DNA of 64,000 nucleotides from Bacillus mycoides (GCF_018742245.1 NZ_CP036132.1:2661001-2725000); one strand, 5' to 3'. Counted from the stretch's first letter, positions 25,634 to 34,627 are shown. Notes: a model not told the origin generated them from the letters alone. Numbers and translations: made by a program.

Positions 25634-25669
25634 AAAAGTGAGAAGTAGTAACTACGTTCTCACTTTTTT
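25634..25669 (+). terminator. Terminator of the ExsC-like gene
   Basis: Perfect 11-bp stem AAAAGTGAGAA / TTCTCACTTTT with a T-run. The following 240 bases up to the MFS gene hold only AT-rich promoter-type sequence. Confidence 0.85.
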
Positions 25670-25907
25670 ATTTTCTCTATGTTTTTCTTTATTTTCAATT
25701 TGTATTTAATCAAGAGTTTTTCACATTTTGAATTACTTATTTCATCATATAATTAATCAAATTTTCAACAAATCAAAAAAATTGAAATCCACTAATGAAA
25801 CACGTAATATAGACTCTGACTCTAAAAAAGCGCGTTAAAAAATAATGAATAAATACGGAGGTTTTATATACGAGTTTTTAATTTCAAAAGACTGAGAGGT
25901 TTAAATT

Positions 25908-27110
25908 ATGTGGCGTAATAAAAATGTTTGGATCGTATTAATTGGGGAGTTTATTGCTGGTCTAGGGTTATGGCTTGGTATTCTTGGTAATCTTGAATTT
26001 ATGCAAAAATACGTCCCTTCTGATTTTATGAAATCCGTTATATTATTTATCGGACTGTTAGCTGGTGTTCTAGTTGGTCCAATGGCTGGACGTGTCATTG
26101 ATCAATATGAAAAAAAGAAAGTTCTTCTTTACGCTGGATTTGGTCGTGTTATTAGTGTTATTTTCATGTTTTTCGCTATTCAATATGAAAGTATCGCCTT
26201 TATGATTGCATTTATGATTGCACTTCAAATTTCAGCTGCATTTTATTTCCCTGCATTACAATCTGTAATTCCTCTAATCGTTCGTGAGCATGAGTTATTA
26301 CAGATGAACGGTGTACATATGAATGTTGGTACAATCGCTCGTATTGCGGGTACTTCACTAGGTGGAATTCTTTTAGTTGTAATGAGTTTACAGTATATGT
26401 ATGCCTTCTCAATGGCAGCATACGCTTTATTATTCCTCTCAACTTTCTTCCTACAATTTGAAGATAAAAAGTCAACTACATCAAGTAAAGAATCAGCTAA
26501 AGATAATAGCTTTATGGAAGTATTTCGTATTTTAAAAGGAATTCCTATTGCTTTTACAGCACTTATATTAAGTATTATCCCTCTATTATTTATAGCTGGA
26601 TTCAATTTAATGGTTATTAACATTAGCGAAATGCAACACGATCCAACGATTAAAGGATTCATATATACAATTGAAGGTGTAGCATTTATGTTAGGTGCCT
26701 TCGTTATTAAACGTTTATCTGATCATTTCAAACCTGAAAAGTTACTATATTTCTTCGCAATTTGTACCGCTTTTGCACACCTTTCGTTGTTCTTTAGCGA
26801 TATTAAATGGATGGCACTTGCCTCATTTGGTTTGTTTGGATTTAGTGTTGGCTGTTTCTTCCCTATTATGTCGACAATTTTCCAAACGAAAGTAGAAAAA
26901 AGCTATCACGGCCGCCTCTTCTCATTCCGTAATATGTTTGAGAGAGTTATGTTCCAAATTGTCTTACTTGGAACTGGCTTCTGCTTAGATACAATTGGAT
27001 TACAGTATATGGTTCTAATTTTCGGCGTCATTTCATTGTTGATTATATTTATTTCCCTATCTAAACAGAAACAATATGAAAAACAACCTTCGCAATCTGC
27101 GAATTTATAA
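25908..27110 (+). CDS. MFS transporter (12-TMS)
   Basis: A 400-residue transporter of the MFS_3/enterobactin-exporter-like type: TM1 VWIVLIGEFIAGLGLWLGIL, motif A-like GRVIDQYEKKKVLLYAGF, and a charged central loop (DKKSTTSSKESAKDNS) between TM6 and TM7. GAGAGG lies upstream of the ATG. The stop codon sits inside the left end of a bcr1-like repeat, so insertion of the repeat may have set the present C-terminus (KQPSQSANL). Substrate unknown. Confidence 0.8.
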   Translation: MWRNKNVWIVLIGEFIAGLGLWLGILGNLEFMQKYVPSDFMKSVILFIGLLAGVLVGPMAGRVIDQYEKKKVLLYAGFGRVISVIFMFFAIQYESIAFMIAFMIALQISAAFYFPALQSVIPLIVREHELLQMNGVHMNVGTIARIAGTSLGGILLVVMSLQYMYAFSMAAYALLFLSTFFLQFEDKKSTTSSKESAKDNSFMEVFRILKGIPIAFTALILSIIPLLFIAGFNLMVINISEMQHDPTIKGFIYTIEGVAFMLGAFVIKRLSDHFKPEKLLYFFAICTAFAHLSLFFSDIKWMALASFGLFGFSVGCFFPIMSTIFQTKVEKSYHGRLFSFRNMFERVMFQIVLLGTGFCLDTIGLQYMVLIFGVISLLIIFISLSKQKQYEKQPSQSANL

Positions 27111-27264
27111 AGTGAAACTTTAATCAGTGGGGGTTTTGTTCATCCCCCACTGATTATTAGCCTTCACCAATCGGGCTTTTACGGGTAGTTACCTCCCACC
27201 AACCCACCTCGTATTCACCGAATTTTGAGGTGGGAGTCTTACTGCCCGCAAATAGCGGGATAAA
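27107..27264 (+). repeat. bcr1-like structured repeat, copy 2
   Basis: A 158-bp element directly after TTTAT. It has a perfect 12-bp left hairpin (AATCAGTGGGGG at 27122, CCCCCACTGATT at 27144) and a right hairpin (CTCCCACC at 27193, GGTGGGAG at 27229) flanked by CGGGTAGT / ACTGCCCG. It shares ends and central blocks with copy 1. It overlaps the stop codon of the MFS gene and lies in the same orientation as it. Confidence 0.75.
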
Positions 27265-27428
27265 ACTAATACTTCTTAAGAATGGATCCAGTAGTTTACT
27301 TGGGCCATTCTTTTTCAATTTCTAGGATTAAACTTTATATACTTTGTATAGTCCAAATATTTAAAGGTGTATCGCCTACTGTTTTCGAATACAATAAACA
27401 ATAGATTTTTCAAAAAGGAGCTGTGGAA

Positions 27429-27731
27429 ATGTCTGTTGGAATGCAATTATTAATTACCCTTCTTTTTTCATTAATTATGTTTTGCATCCTTAATTTTTTA
27501 GCCATTTCCCTATCTCAAAATAACTTTAAAAGAAGGATTGTTGCAGGTTTCTTATTTTTACTGTTAACTCTCATTATCTTTTTGACTACTACAGCATTTG
27601 CTTCTATGTTCGATACAGGTGGATTGGGCGCAGCTAACCTAGCCTTTGTTATTGCAAATGTGTATGTTGTAAATGGAATTGTCATTCTTCTTTCCGCTTC
27701 ATTTATCCTCAAAAGACATAACATAAGATAG
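27429..27731 (+). CDS. Hypothetical three-TM membrane protein
   Basis: A 100-residue protein with three predicted membrane helices (LITLLFSLIMFCILNFLAIS, IVAGFLFLLLTLIIFLTTT, LAFVIANVYVVNGIVILLSA). The ATG at 27429 lies eight bases after AAGGAG. No family is recognised. It is followed by its own terminator. Confidence 0.6.
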   Translation: MSVGMQLLITLLFSLIMFCILNFLAISLSQNNFKRRIVAGFLFLLLTLIIFLTTTAFASMFDTGGLGAANLAFVIANVYVVNGIVILLSASFILKRHNIR

Positions 27732-27737
27732 ACTGCT

Positions 27738-27777
27738 AGGCATGAATCTGATATTACACTAGATTCATGCCTTTTTA
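27738..27777 (+). terminator. Terminator of the three-TM protein gene
   Basis: Perfect 12-bp stem AGGCATGAATCT / AGATTCATGCCT followed by TTTTTATTTT. Confidence 0.85.
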
Positions 27778-27910
27778 TTTTGAAAATCTCATCTTTATCC
27801 AAATTTTTATGTGAAATTTAGTAATTCTTTATAAAAATTTAAACTTTATTTTTTACAATATTCCTATCGTATTCGCACGTTTATAAAAACTAATAAGAAA
27901 GGAGTACACA

Positions 27911-28279
27911 ATGAAAAAGTTTCTACTTATTTTTCCTATATTAGTCGTTCTACTTAGTGGATGTAGCAATAATGATATATACGGCTCTTGGGAAATCATT
28001 GATAATAAAAAAGGTGAATGCCCTGTATATTATAAATTTGAAACAGTTGTAAAAGAAGAAAAGAAAGAAAAGCTTGTTCAAAACTTAGTAGAAATGCATA
28101 CAACAAATAAAAAAGAAGATTTATATAAAGGAACATTTGTAAAAAACTCTAATGTGTATCATATTGATTATGGTAATTCTTTTACATCTAATCAATCCAT
28201 AAGAAATGTAGATGGTAAGTTAAATGTATACTTTACAAGTGTTGATAAAATGTGTACATATAAAAAAACAAGTGATTAA
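27911..28279 (+). CDS. Small hypothetical lipoprotein
   Basis: A 122-residue exported lipoprotein: signal peptide MKKFLLIFPILVVLLSGC with lipobox LLSGC. The mature domain begins NDIYGSWEIIDNKKGE, a GSW opening common in small lipocalin-like lipoproteins, and has two Cys (CPVYY and MCTYK) that could form a disulfide. AAGGAG precedes the ATG. Function unknown. Confidence 0.7.
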   Translation: MKKFLLIFPILVVLLSGCSNNDIYGSWEIIDNKKGECPVYYKFETVVKEEKKEKLVQNLVEMHTTNKKEDLYKGTFVKNSNVYHIDYGNSFTSNQSIRNVDGKLNVYFTSVDKMCTYKKTSD

Positions 28280-28335
28280 TCACTTAAATTAACACTCTTT
28301 CAGCAACCACACAACAGATCCACATTTTAACGTGT

Positions 28336-28370
28336 ATGACGCGGAATATATTTTCTGCGTCATTTTATTT
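28336..28370 (+). terminator. Terminator of the lipoprotein gene
   Basis: Stem ATGACGC / GCGTCAT followed by TTTATTTT. Confidence 0.7.
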
Positions 28371-28461
28371 TGGAATTTAAAAAGTATGATATTTATAAAT
28401 TCTTTAATTCGAATGTATTATTTTATAATACATTAATTTATTTCTATGTGAGGTGTTTATT

Positions 28462-28659
28462 TTGAGAAGTTTACGCTCTTTAGTTATATCAACAATATGT
28501 TCAGTAATTCTAATCATTTGGAATTCCCTTTCGTTTTATGATAAATATACAATGGGATACGCATACTATTGGGTTAGCGGCATAATTGGTCTAGTATTCC
28601 TACTCTTTTTCATTCGAGACATGCGTGATATTCTTAACAAAAACTATACAACATCCTAA
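28462..28659 (+). CDS. Small two-TM membrane protein
   Basis: A 65-residue protein with hydrophobic segments LVISTICSVILIIWNSL and GYAYYWVSGIIGLVFLLFFI and a charged tail. The start is a TTG at 28462 with GAGGTG seven bases upstream; a GTG at 28453 overlaps that site. Its 3' end overlaps an antisense small ORF. No family is recognised. Confidence 0.5.
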   Translation: MRSLRSLVISTICSVILIIWNSLSFYDKYTMGYAYYWVSGIIGLVFLLFFIRDMRDILNKNYTTS

Positions 28660-28744
28660 TAGCATTGAAAGCAACTACAAAAATAAATACTATACCGAAA
28701 TTGGATAGCGCACCATAATCACCAAGATTAAGTAGATTTTTCAT
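28634..28744 (-). CDS. 36-residue single-TM microprotein, antisense overlap
   Basis: ATG at 28744 follows AGAAGGGAAG at about ten bases and reads MKNLLNLGDYGALSNFG then a membrane segment IVFIFVVAFNAIRMLY before TAA. The last 26 bases are antisense to the end of the plus-strand gene 28462-28659. The coding signal is short, so it is only a candidate. Confidence 0.35.
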   Translation of the reverse strand: MKNLLNLGDYGALSNFGIVFIFVVAFNAIRMLYSFC

Positions 28745-28873
28745 ATAAAATACTTCCCTTCTCTAAATTTGTCAATCGTTTTAATTTTCATAAAAAAATG
28801 ATAAAATGTAAACATGTGTTTTCAGAATAATTAAAAACGCAGAAAGAAAACACTGTTTTTAGGAGGGGTTTTG

Positions 28874-30073
28874 ATGACTTACACGTTAGCAACTAGAATG
28901 AAAGCATTCCAATCTTCTATATTTAGTGAATTAGGGGCCTATAAAAAAGAGAAAATTGCAGCAGGTCATGAAATGATCGATTTAAGTATCGGGAATCCCG
29001 ATATGCCTCCTGCTGATTTCGTAAGAGAAGCAATGGTACATACAGCAAGTGCAAAAGAAAGTTACGGATATACGTTATCTGGTATTCAAGAATTTCACGA
29101 AGCTGTAACTGAATATTACAACAAAACTCATAATGTTATATTAAATGCTGAAAAAGAAGTTTTATTATTAATGGGTTCACAAGACGGACTCGTTCATTTA
29201 CCTATGGTTTTTGCAAATCCGGGAGATATAATACTAGTTCCTGATCCAGGATATACAGCTTATGAAACAGGAATTCAAATGGCCGGTGCAACATCTTACT
29301 ACATGCCATTAAAGAAAGAAAATGATTTCTTACCTAACTTAGAAGTTATCCCTGAAGAAATTGCCGATAAAGCGAAGATGATGATTTTGAACTTCCCAGG
29401 GAATCCAGTTCCAGCAATGGCTCATGAAGATTTCTTTAAAGAGGTAATTGCATTCGCGAAAAAACATAATATTATCATTGTCCATGATTTTGCTTATGCT
29501 GAATTTTATTTTGATGGTCAAAAGCCAATTAGCTTCTTATCTGTACCTGGTGCAAAAGAAGTTGGCGTTGAAATTAATTCTTTATCTAAAAGTTATAGTT
29601 TAGCTGGTAGCCGTATTGGTTATATGATTGGTAATAAAGAAATTGTCGGCGCGCTTACGCAATTTAAGTCTAATACAGATTACGGTGTGTTTTTACCGAT
29701 TCAAAAAGCTGCATCCGCTGCATTACGACACGGCGCTGCATTTTGCGAGAAAAACCGTGGAATTTACCAAGAACGTAGAGATACTTTAGTGGACGGATTC
29801 CGCAAATTCGGTTGGAATGTCGATAAACCCGCTGGAAGTATGTTCGTTTGGGCTGAAATTCCGAAAGGATGGACTTCTCTAGAGTTCGCTTATGCACTTA
29901 TGGATCGTGCAAATGTCGTTGTCACACCAGGCCATGCATTTGGTCCTCACGGCGAAGGCTTTGTACGTATTGCACTTGTTCAAGATAAAGTAGTATTACA
30001 AGAAGCAGTTGAAAACATTAAAAATAGCGGTATTTTCTCTATTGAAAAAGTAGCGGAATTAGTTAAAAATTAA
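28874..30073 (+). CDS. Class I/II aminotransferase (LL-DAP aminotransferase/PatA-like)
   Basis: A 399-residue PLP enzyme. The conserved blocks are LSIGNPDMPPADF, LLLMGSQDGLVHLPM, VPDPGYTAYETG, LNFPGNPVPAMA, VHDFAYAEFYFDGQ and SLSKSYSLAGSRIGYMIG, where the Lys in SLSKSYS carries PLP. It is commonly annotated as LL-diaminopimelate aminotransferase-like, but members of this clade act on various amino acids. AGGAGG lies seven bases before the ATG at 28874. The following FabZ-like gene lies beyond a terminator. It is cytoplasmic. Confidence 0.85.
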   Translation: MTYTLATRMKAFQSSIFSELGAYKKEKIAAGHEMIDLSIGNPDMPPADFVREAMVHTASAKESYGYTLSGIQEFHEAVTEYYNKTHNVILNAEKEVLLLMGSQDGLVHLPMVFANPGDIILVPDPGYTAYETGIQMAGATSYYMPLKKENDFLPNLEVIPEEIADKAKMMILNFPGNPVPAMAHEDFFKEVIAFAKKHNIIIVHDFAYAEFYFDGQKPISFLSVPGAKEVGVEINSLSKSYSLAGSRIGYMIGNKEIVGALTQFKSNTDYGVFLPIQKAASAALRHGAAFCEKNRGIYQERRDTLVDGFRKFGWNVDKPAGSMFVWAEIPKGWTSLEFAYALMDRANVVVTPGHAFGPHGEGFVRIALVQDKVVLQEAVENIKNSGIFSIEKVAELVKN

Positions 30074-30078
30074 TAATA

Positions 30079-30113
30079 ACTCCCCTGCTTAACTTTAGCA
30101 GGGGTATTATTAT
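30079..30113 (+). terminator. Terminator of the aminotransferase gene
   Basis: Stem CCCCTGC / GCAGGGG with flanking A- and T-rich pairs, 6 bp after the stop. Confidence 0.8.
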
Positions 30114-30128
30114 TCCTGGAGGTACGAT

Positions 30129-30527
30129 ATGAATATTAAAGATACTCTTCCCCATCGCTATCCATTTTTAATGATCGATAAAATTACAAACGTTAAAGAA
30201 TCTCAATCAGCTACAGGATACAAACTGATCACAAATAATGAGTGGTTTATTAATAACAATCAAAACTATATGCCTCATATGCTAATTGTAGAAGCACTCG
30301 CTCAACTTAGTGCTTTTCTAAGTACAGGTGAATCTGAAGGACTTGGTTTCCTCTCCTCTTTAGATGGGGTGGAATTTCATGAAAAAGCGTATCCCGGTGA
30401 TAAACTTGACTTACATTATGAATTAACACGTAACAGACGAGGTTTTGTTCTTGGGAAAGGAATTGCCTCTGTAAACGGTCAATCAATCGTTACCATTGAA
30501 AAGCTATTAATATATCAAGCTGATTAA
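30129..30527 (+). CDS. FabZ-like 3-hydroxyacyl-ACP dehydratase paralogue
   Basis: A 132-residue hotdog-fold protein with the FabZ active-site motif LPHRYPFLMIDKI (His catalytic) and VEALAQLSAF (Glu catalytic). It dehydrates 3-hydroxyacyl-ACP or a similar thioester. It is short of the usual 140-145 residues and not next to other fatty acid genes, so I infer a paralogue with a special role. CTGGAGG precedes the ATG. The type II pantothenate kinase gene starts 27 bp downstream, and both touch acyl carrier/CoA metabolism. Confidence 0.8.
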   Translation: MNIKDTLPHRYPFLMIDKITNVKESQSATGYKLITNNEWFINNNQNYMPHMLIVEALAQLSAFLSTGESEGLGFLSSLDGVEFHEKAYPGDKLDLHYELTRNRRGFVLGKGIASVNGQSIVTIEKLLIYQAD

Positions 30528-30554
30528 ACAGACTACATAGTAAGGGGTAGGAAA

Positions 30555-31376
30555 ATGCGGAATGTTGTTGGTATTGATGCTGGGGGAACATTAACAAAGA
30601 TTGCTTACTTTAACCTAGAGGAAAAATTATGTTTTGAAAAATTTTATTCATATGAACAAGAAAGAATTAAAGAATGCCTTCATAATAATAATTCAATTAC
30701 ACAATTATGCATTACAGGTGGTAAAGCTAAACAGTTAGAACAACTACTTTCAGGTTCATATAAAATAGTAGAGTTAAACGAGTTTGAAGCTACTTTAGCA
30801 GGCGTACGCTACATACTAAAAGAAGAAAAACGTGCTATAAACAACTTTGTATTAACAAATATCGGTACAGGTACTTCTATTCACTACGTTCACGACAAGC
30901 AATACGTTCGTGCTGGTGGGACTGGAGTTGGCGGTGGTACTATTATGGGCCTTTCAAAACTATTAACAAATATAGATCATTTTGAAGATGTGATTCCGCT
31001 TACGAAAATTGGTTCAAGAAACAGTCTAGATATTACAGTTGGAGATATTTATGGAGGGATTCTCTCCCCTATTGATAATAACTTAACTGCTAGTAATTTC
31101 GGAAAAGCGGCCATTACAGATTCAAATTATAGTAGTTCAGATATACTAGCTACCGTTCAAGGACTTGTCGGTGAAGTCGTCACAGCATTAAGCCTTCAAT
31201 TCGCCGAAACGAAAAATATTGACCATATCATTTACATCGGTTCTACTCTATGTAATAACGTACATCTTCAAAGTATTATAAGTAGCTATACAGAATATCA
31301 AAATAAAATACCAGTCTTTTTACAAGACGGCGGTTATAGTGGTGCGATTGGTGCTTTACTTCATGGTAGGAAATAA
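30555..31376 (+). CDS. coaW: Type II pantothenate kinase
   Basis: A 273-residue ASKHA-fold kinase phosphorylating pantothenate, the first step of CoA synthesis. Motifs: [16 protein letters not shown] (phosphate 1), [29 protein letters not shown] and VGDIYGG. Length matches staphylococcal CoaW. B. cereus-group bacteria also carry an essential type III enzyme (CoaX), so this one is probably accessory; that is established knowledge for B. anthracis applied by inference. Stop and terminator are shared with the converging RNA ligase-like gene. Confidence 0.85.
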   Translation: MRNVVGIDAGGTLTKIAYFNLEEKLCFEKFYSYEQERIKECLHNNNSITQLCITGGKAKQLEQLLSGSYKIVELNEFEATLAGVRYILKEEKRAINNFVLTNIGTGTSIHYVHDKQYVRAGGTGVGGGTIMGLSKLLTNIDHFEDVIPLTKIGSRNSLDITVGDIYGGILSPIDNNLTASNFGKAAITDSNYSSSDILATVQGLVGEVVTALSLQFAETKNIDHIIYIGSTLCNNVHLQSIISSYTEYQNKIPVFLQDGGYSGAIGALLHGRK

Positions 31377-31402
31377 AAAAGCTGACTTTTGTCAGCTTTT
31401 TT
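31375..31402. terminator. Bidirectional terminator between convergent genes
   Basis: Perfect 12-bp stem AAAAAAGCTGAC / GTCAGCTTTTTT overlapping the end of the minus-strand gene. Confidence 0.9.
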
Positions 31403-31901
31403 GCAATGGTACTTCAAATTCAATAATTGACTCTCCATTCTCACCAATTCGTTCCACACTAATTCTATTAATTACACAGTCCAACTTCTCATGAAAACTA
31501 GGAATCCCCTTCGCTATTTCAGCCACTAACTCTGCGCTACCTTTTCTCCCAACCGTTACATGTGGTATGTATGGAATATCCGTTCTAAAAAATTGTAGTA
31601 AAGGACCTGTATACAATCTATCGTGCAATTCTTCTATTTTTTCTTTCCCTCTTTCTACTTCCAAAAATAAATACTCTCCCTCGCTGCTTATCCGGCTAGC
31701 AAACTCAATTTCAATCGTATGAATCCCTTTGGACACATTCAAAATATGTAATTTCAGATCATCATTCGAAATGGAACTTTCAAACGGGAATACAATTGTT
31801 ATATGAGGAGGAATTAATCCAAATAAAGGATCATACTTTTCTCTCATACTTTCTATTTCATCAATGGGCATGTTATGTAAAAATAGTAAAATTGTACGCA
31901 C
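31392..31901 (-). CDS. 2'-5' RNA ligase/cyclic phosphodiesterase superfamily protein
   Basis: A 169-residue protein with the two HxT motifs of the 2H phosphoesterase superfamily: PPHITIVFPF near residue 32 and PHVTVGRKG near residue 114. These enzymes hydrolyse 2',3'-cyclic phosphates at RNA ends or similar bonds. The start is GTG at 31901, with GGGG eight bases upstream. It is a single gene; the substrate is unknown. Confidence 0.85.
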   Translation of the reverse strand: MRTILLFLHNMPIDEIESMREKYDPLFGLIPPHITIVFPFESSISNDDLKLHILNVSKGIHTIEIEFASRISSEGEYLFLEVERGKEKIEELHDRLYTGPLLQFFRTDIPYIPHVTVGRKGSAELVAEIAKGIPSFHEKLDCVINRISVERIGENGESIIEFEVPLQKS

Positions 31902-31993
31902 TTTTATATCCCCTACTTCCCCTCAATTTTTTTATATTTATCATATTGTATGGTAGCGTGAACTTCAATAAATTATTTTGCTTGCATATAAAA

Positions 31994-32021
31994 ATAAAAA
32001 ACTTCTCAAATGAGAAGTTTT
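31994..32021 (-). terminator. Terminator of the CcdC-like gene
   Basis: Stem AAAACTTCTCA / TGAGAAGTTTT followed on the minus strand by a T-run. Confidence 0.85.
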
Positions 32022-32500
32022 CATATAACATGGTTATTATTTTCTCGCAAAACTTTCCTGAATTTTATATAACAAGCAATTCTCCACGGAATAATATACG
32101 ATACTGCAACGACGTAAAATAATAAACCGATCGTTTGTTGATCTAAATCAACAATATATTGTCTTGAACCATATCTCAAAACGACAAGTGCAATAAAAGT
32201 AATTAAAAAAGCTACACTTTTTTTCGTATAAATATTCCCATCATCTCTTCGCTCATAATTTGTTAGAATTATAAGTGGTACGGCGAAAAGACCCCCAATT
32301 AATGCTGCTATAACTACTTGTAATAGTGCTGGATGTACGGGTCCAAAAAACCATATTATCCCCGGTGTTAAAAATAGTAATGGCCACAAAATACGTTTTC
32401 CCGTCCCCTTAATCGGCTTATACATAGATCGATAACGGCGCCAAAAAATTAGTAAGGCCACGCATAAAAAGACGGTTATTAATGAAGAGGTGTCTCCCAT
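32021..32500 (-). CDS. CcdC-family (DUF1453) membrane protein
   Basis: A 159-residue protein with four to five membrane helices and the DUF1453/CcdC pattern: FWRRYRSMYKPIKGTGKRIL, then LTPGIIWFF and a C-terminal amphipathic stretch YIKFRKVLRE. CcdC of B. subtilis is linked to cytochrome c maturation genes but is dispensable there. No cytochrome gene lies nearby, so the role here is open. GGAG is upstream of the ATG. Confidence 0.75.
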   Translation of the reverse strand: MGDTSSLITVFLCVALLIFWRRYRSMYKPIKGTGKRILWPLLFLTPGIIWFFGPVHPALLQVVIAALIGGLFAVPLIILTNYERRDDGNIYTKKSVAFLITFIALVVLRYGSRQYIVDLDQQTIGLLFYVVAVSYIIPWRIACYIKFRKVLRENNNHVI

Positions 32501-32541
32501 GTATTATTCCTTCTCTCCTTTAATATTAATCTAACAATCTT

Positions 32542-33213
32542 TTAAACTGTTTGTTCGAATGAAACTTTACGAATAAATATACTACTAGTTAGGATATAAA
32601 GAATAGTTAATCCAATTGAAATTACAGTAAAATAGGGAATATCTATTAAAGATATATCACTCGTAAATAATAAACCGTTTATCCCTACTTCTCCATAAAG
32701 CACACTGTTTGTTGATAAGAAAAGCGTTCCACCTATCATGAGACCAATCCACTGAAATCGTTGTTTAAAAACTACTGCTACTTGGAAGAAACATGCTGTC
32801 GTAACATAAAACAAAAATTGTATAATAAACTGTTGTGCTGATTGCTCCCAAAAGCTAACATTTACTATGTTATATTTCATATCGTTTAAAAACATTACTT
32901 GAAGAAATGAAAATAATGCGGATTGCAGTACAATATAACAAATCGCTCCGATGAAATATTGAATTCTCGTTACACCAAATGAAATAGCTAAACGAAATAA
33001 ATCATCTTGTATATTGAAAGTACTCACTATTATAAACATCATAATTGCTATTGAAGGATTATTGATAATTTCGGGTAAATAACTAATTTTCAATCCATTT
33101 AAATGAGCAGCACTCAAAGCTCCTTTTATTAATAAAGCTAAAATCCAAAATATTAAAATTGCTTTATAATGAAAATTTATATGTAATTTTAACTGCTTCA
33201 TTAACATCGTCAT
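32542..33213 (-). CDS. ABC transporter permease of the GntR-linked operon
   Basis: A 223-residue protein with about six membrane helices (IFWILALLIKGALSAAHLNG, IAMMMFIIVSTFNIQDDLF, FLFYVTTACFFQVAVVF). Its first codons overlap the stop of the ATPase gene by 4 bp, so translation is coupled. It is the membrane partner of the ATPase, in a YtrA-type GntR-ATPase-permease operon. Its length fits a half-size ABC-2-like permease. Confidence 0.75.
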   Translation of the reverse strand: MTMLMKQLKLHINFHYKAILIFWILALLIKGALSAAHLNGLKISYLPEIINNPSIAIMMFIIVSTFNIQDDLFRLAISFGVTRIQYFIGAICYIVLQSALFSFLQVMFLNDMKYNIVNVSFWEQSAQQFIIQFLFYVTTACFFQVAVVFKQRFQWIGLMIGGTLFLSTNSVLYGEVGINGLLFTSDISLIDIPYFTVISIGLTILYILTSSIFIRKVSFEQTV

Positions 33214-34082
33214 TTCAATTCACCACCTGTTATGTGAATAAATAATTTTTGTAATGTAATTCTATCAACTGCTATTCCTTCTTTTTCGAGAGAGTAATAA
33301 TCGTCACTAGAAAGCTCTTCCCATATAACAGCTATACCTTTCTTTCCATAAACTTCTCGATTTATTACTTTTTTATTGATTGAAAACTCATCCACTTTGT
33401 CTTTTCGCCCTGAAATAATATGACCTTGTTGTAATAAATCTTCCACTGATGATTGAACGACTAATCTTCCTTCTTTTATGATGATTACATCTTCAATAAT
33501 ATGGGTTACTTCTTCTACTAAATGTGTTGATAATATAATTGTTCGGGGATACTCACCGTAATCTTCTAATAGTAAACTATAAAATAACTCTCGATGTGCT
33601 GCATCTAAACCGGTAGTTGGTTCATCAAAAATAGTAATCGCTGCCCTACTTGCTAGACCTTGAATAATTCCTACGACTGTTTGCATACCGTGTGATAATT
33701 TATGGTATTTCTCTTTCATATTAAGCTGAAATTTCCCTGCCAGTTCTTCAGCATATTTCTGATCCCAATTTTTATAAAACATGTTACATAGCTCAAAAAT
33801 CTCTTTAATTTTATTACTTAAATGCGTTTCTTCTTTCACTTTAACAAAGCAAATTTTTTGCATCGCTTTACTATTTTCAAAAACATTTTCGCCAAATATA
33901 GATACACTTCCACTACTTGAAATAATTTGTCCAGCAAGTAAGTTTAATAAAGTCGTTTTCCCTGCTCCGTTTCTTCCAAGCAAACCATATATTTTATGAT
34001 TTTCTACATTAATTGTTACTTCGTTTACAGCTAGTTTCTTTTTATATTTTTTCGTTAAATCTTTCGTTTCAAGTGCAAACAT
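33210..34082 (-). CDS. ABC transporter ATP-binding protein (GntR-linked, YtrB-like)
   Basis: A 290-residue ATPase with Walker A GLLGRNGAGKTTLLNLL, signature LSHGMQTVVGI (in place of LSGGQ), Walker B ITIFDEPTTGLD and H-loop ILSTHLVEE. The C-terminal 80 residues are an extension. The ATG at 34082 overlaps the GntR stop as TAATG. In B. subtilis similar GntR-ABC operons (Ytr) are induced by cell-wall-active antibiotics; I infer a similar stress or export role. Confidence 0.85.
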   Translation of the reverse strand: MFALETKDLTKKYKKKLAVNEVTINVENHKIYGLLGRNGAGKTTLLNLLAGQIISSSGSVSIFGENVFENSKAMQKICFVKVKEETHLSNKIKEIFELCNMFYKNWDQKYAEELAGKFQLNMKEKYHKLSHGMQTVVGIIQGLASRAAITIFDEPTTGLDAAHRELFYSLLLEDYGEYPRTIILSTHLVEEVTHIIEDVIIIKEGRLVVQSSVEDLLQQGHIISGRKDKVDEFSINKKVINREVYGKKGIAVIWEELSSDDYYSLEKEGIAVDRITLQKLFIHITGGELK

Positions 34083-34459
34083 TACTCTTTCCCCTCCTTC
34101 GTAATTTTTTGTATCATATCCATCAATTCGTCTTTTGATATTTCTAGTACTTTTGCTTCTTCCCACACTTTAGGTAAATACTCTGTCATAAACGTCTTTT
34201 GTCTTTTTTTTAGTACGACTTCTTTTGCTCCCTTTGCAACAAACATCCCAATCCCTCTCTTTTTATATAAAATCCCCTCATCCACTAATACATTTACCCC
34301 TTTAGCTGCAGTGGCTGGATTAATTTGTAACACCTTCGCAAATTGATTTGTCGACGGAACTTGTTCTTCTTCTAGTAATATGTCTTTTAAAATATCAGAT
34401 TCAATGGTTTCTGCAATTTGTATGTATATTAACTTATTTTGCTCCAGAGTAGGTTTCAC
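34082..34459 (-). CDS. GntR-family (YtrA-type) transcriptional regulator
   Basis: A 125-residue compact GntR repressor: YIQIAETIESDILKDILLEE, then the wing-helix segment QVPSTNQFAKVLQINPATAA and GILYKKRGIGMFV. YtrA-type proteins have only a short C-terminal dimerisation helix, as here. It is the first gene of a three-gene operon with the ATPase and permease and probably represses it. The likely start follows a GGTGGTGAAAA site. Confidence 0.85.
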   Translation of the reverse strand: MKPTLEQNKLIYIQIAETIESDILKDILLEEEQVPSTNQFAKVLQINPATAAKGVNVLVDEGILYKKRGIGMFVAKGAKEVVLKKRQKTFMTEYLPKVWEEAKVLEISKDELMDMIQKITKEGKE

Positions 34460-34542
34460 ATTTTCACCACCTTAGGTTCATAGGTTCATTACTTATGTAA
34501 TTAACCATAGCACATCGTTTTATTTTTTTCCATAATTTTCAT

Positions 34543-34575
34543 CAAAAAAGAGTCATTCGATAATGAATGACTTCC
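34543..34575 (-). terminator. Terminator of the DUF4825 lipoprotein gene
   Basis: Stem GTCATTC / GAATGAC with T-run on the minus strand, about 55 bp after the stop. Confidence 0.65.
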
Positions 34576-34627
34576 TTTAAAAAATGTTCGTATTTTCAAT
34601 CGTGAAATGACCCCCTCTTCCTCCATA

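Noticed and set aside
33781..33999. Plus-strand frame inside the ABC ATPase gene
   Set aside because: Antisense shadow of a well-defined gene with Walker motifs on the minus strand.
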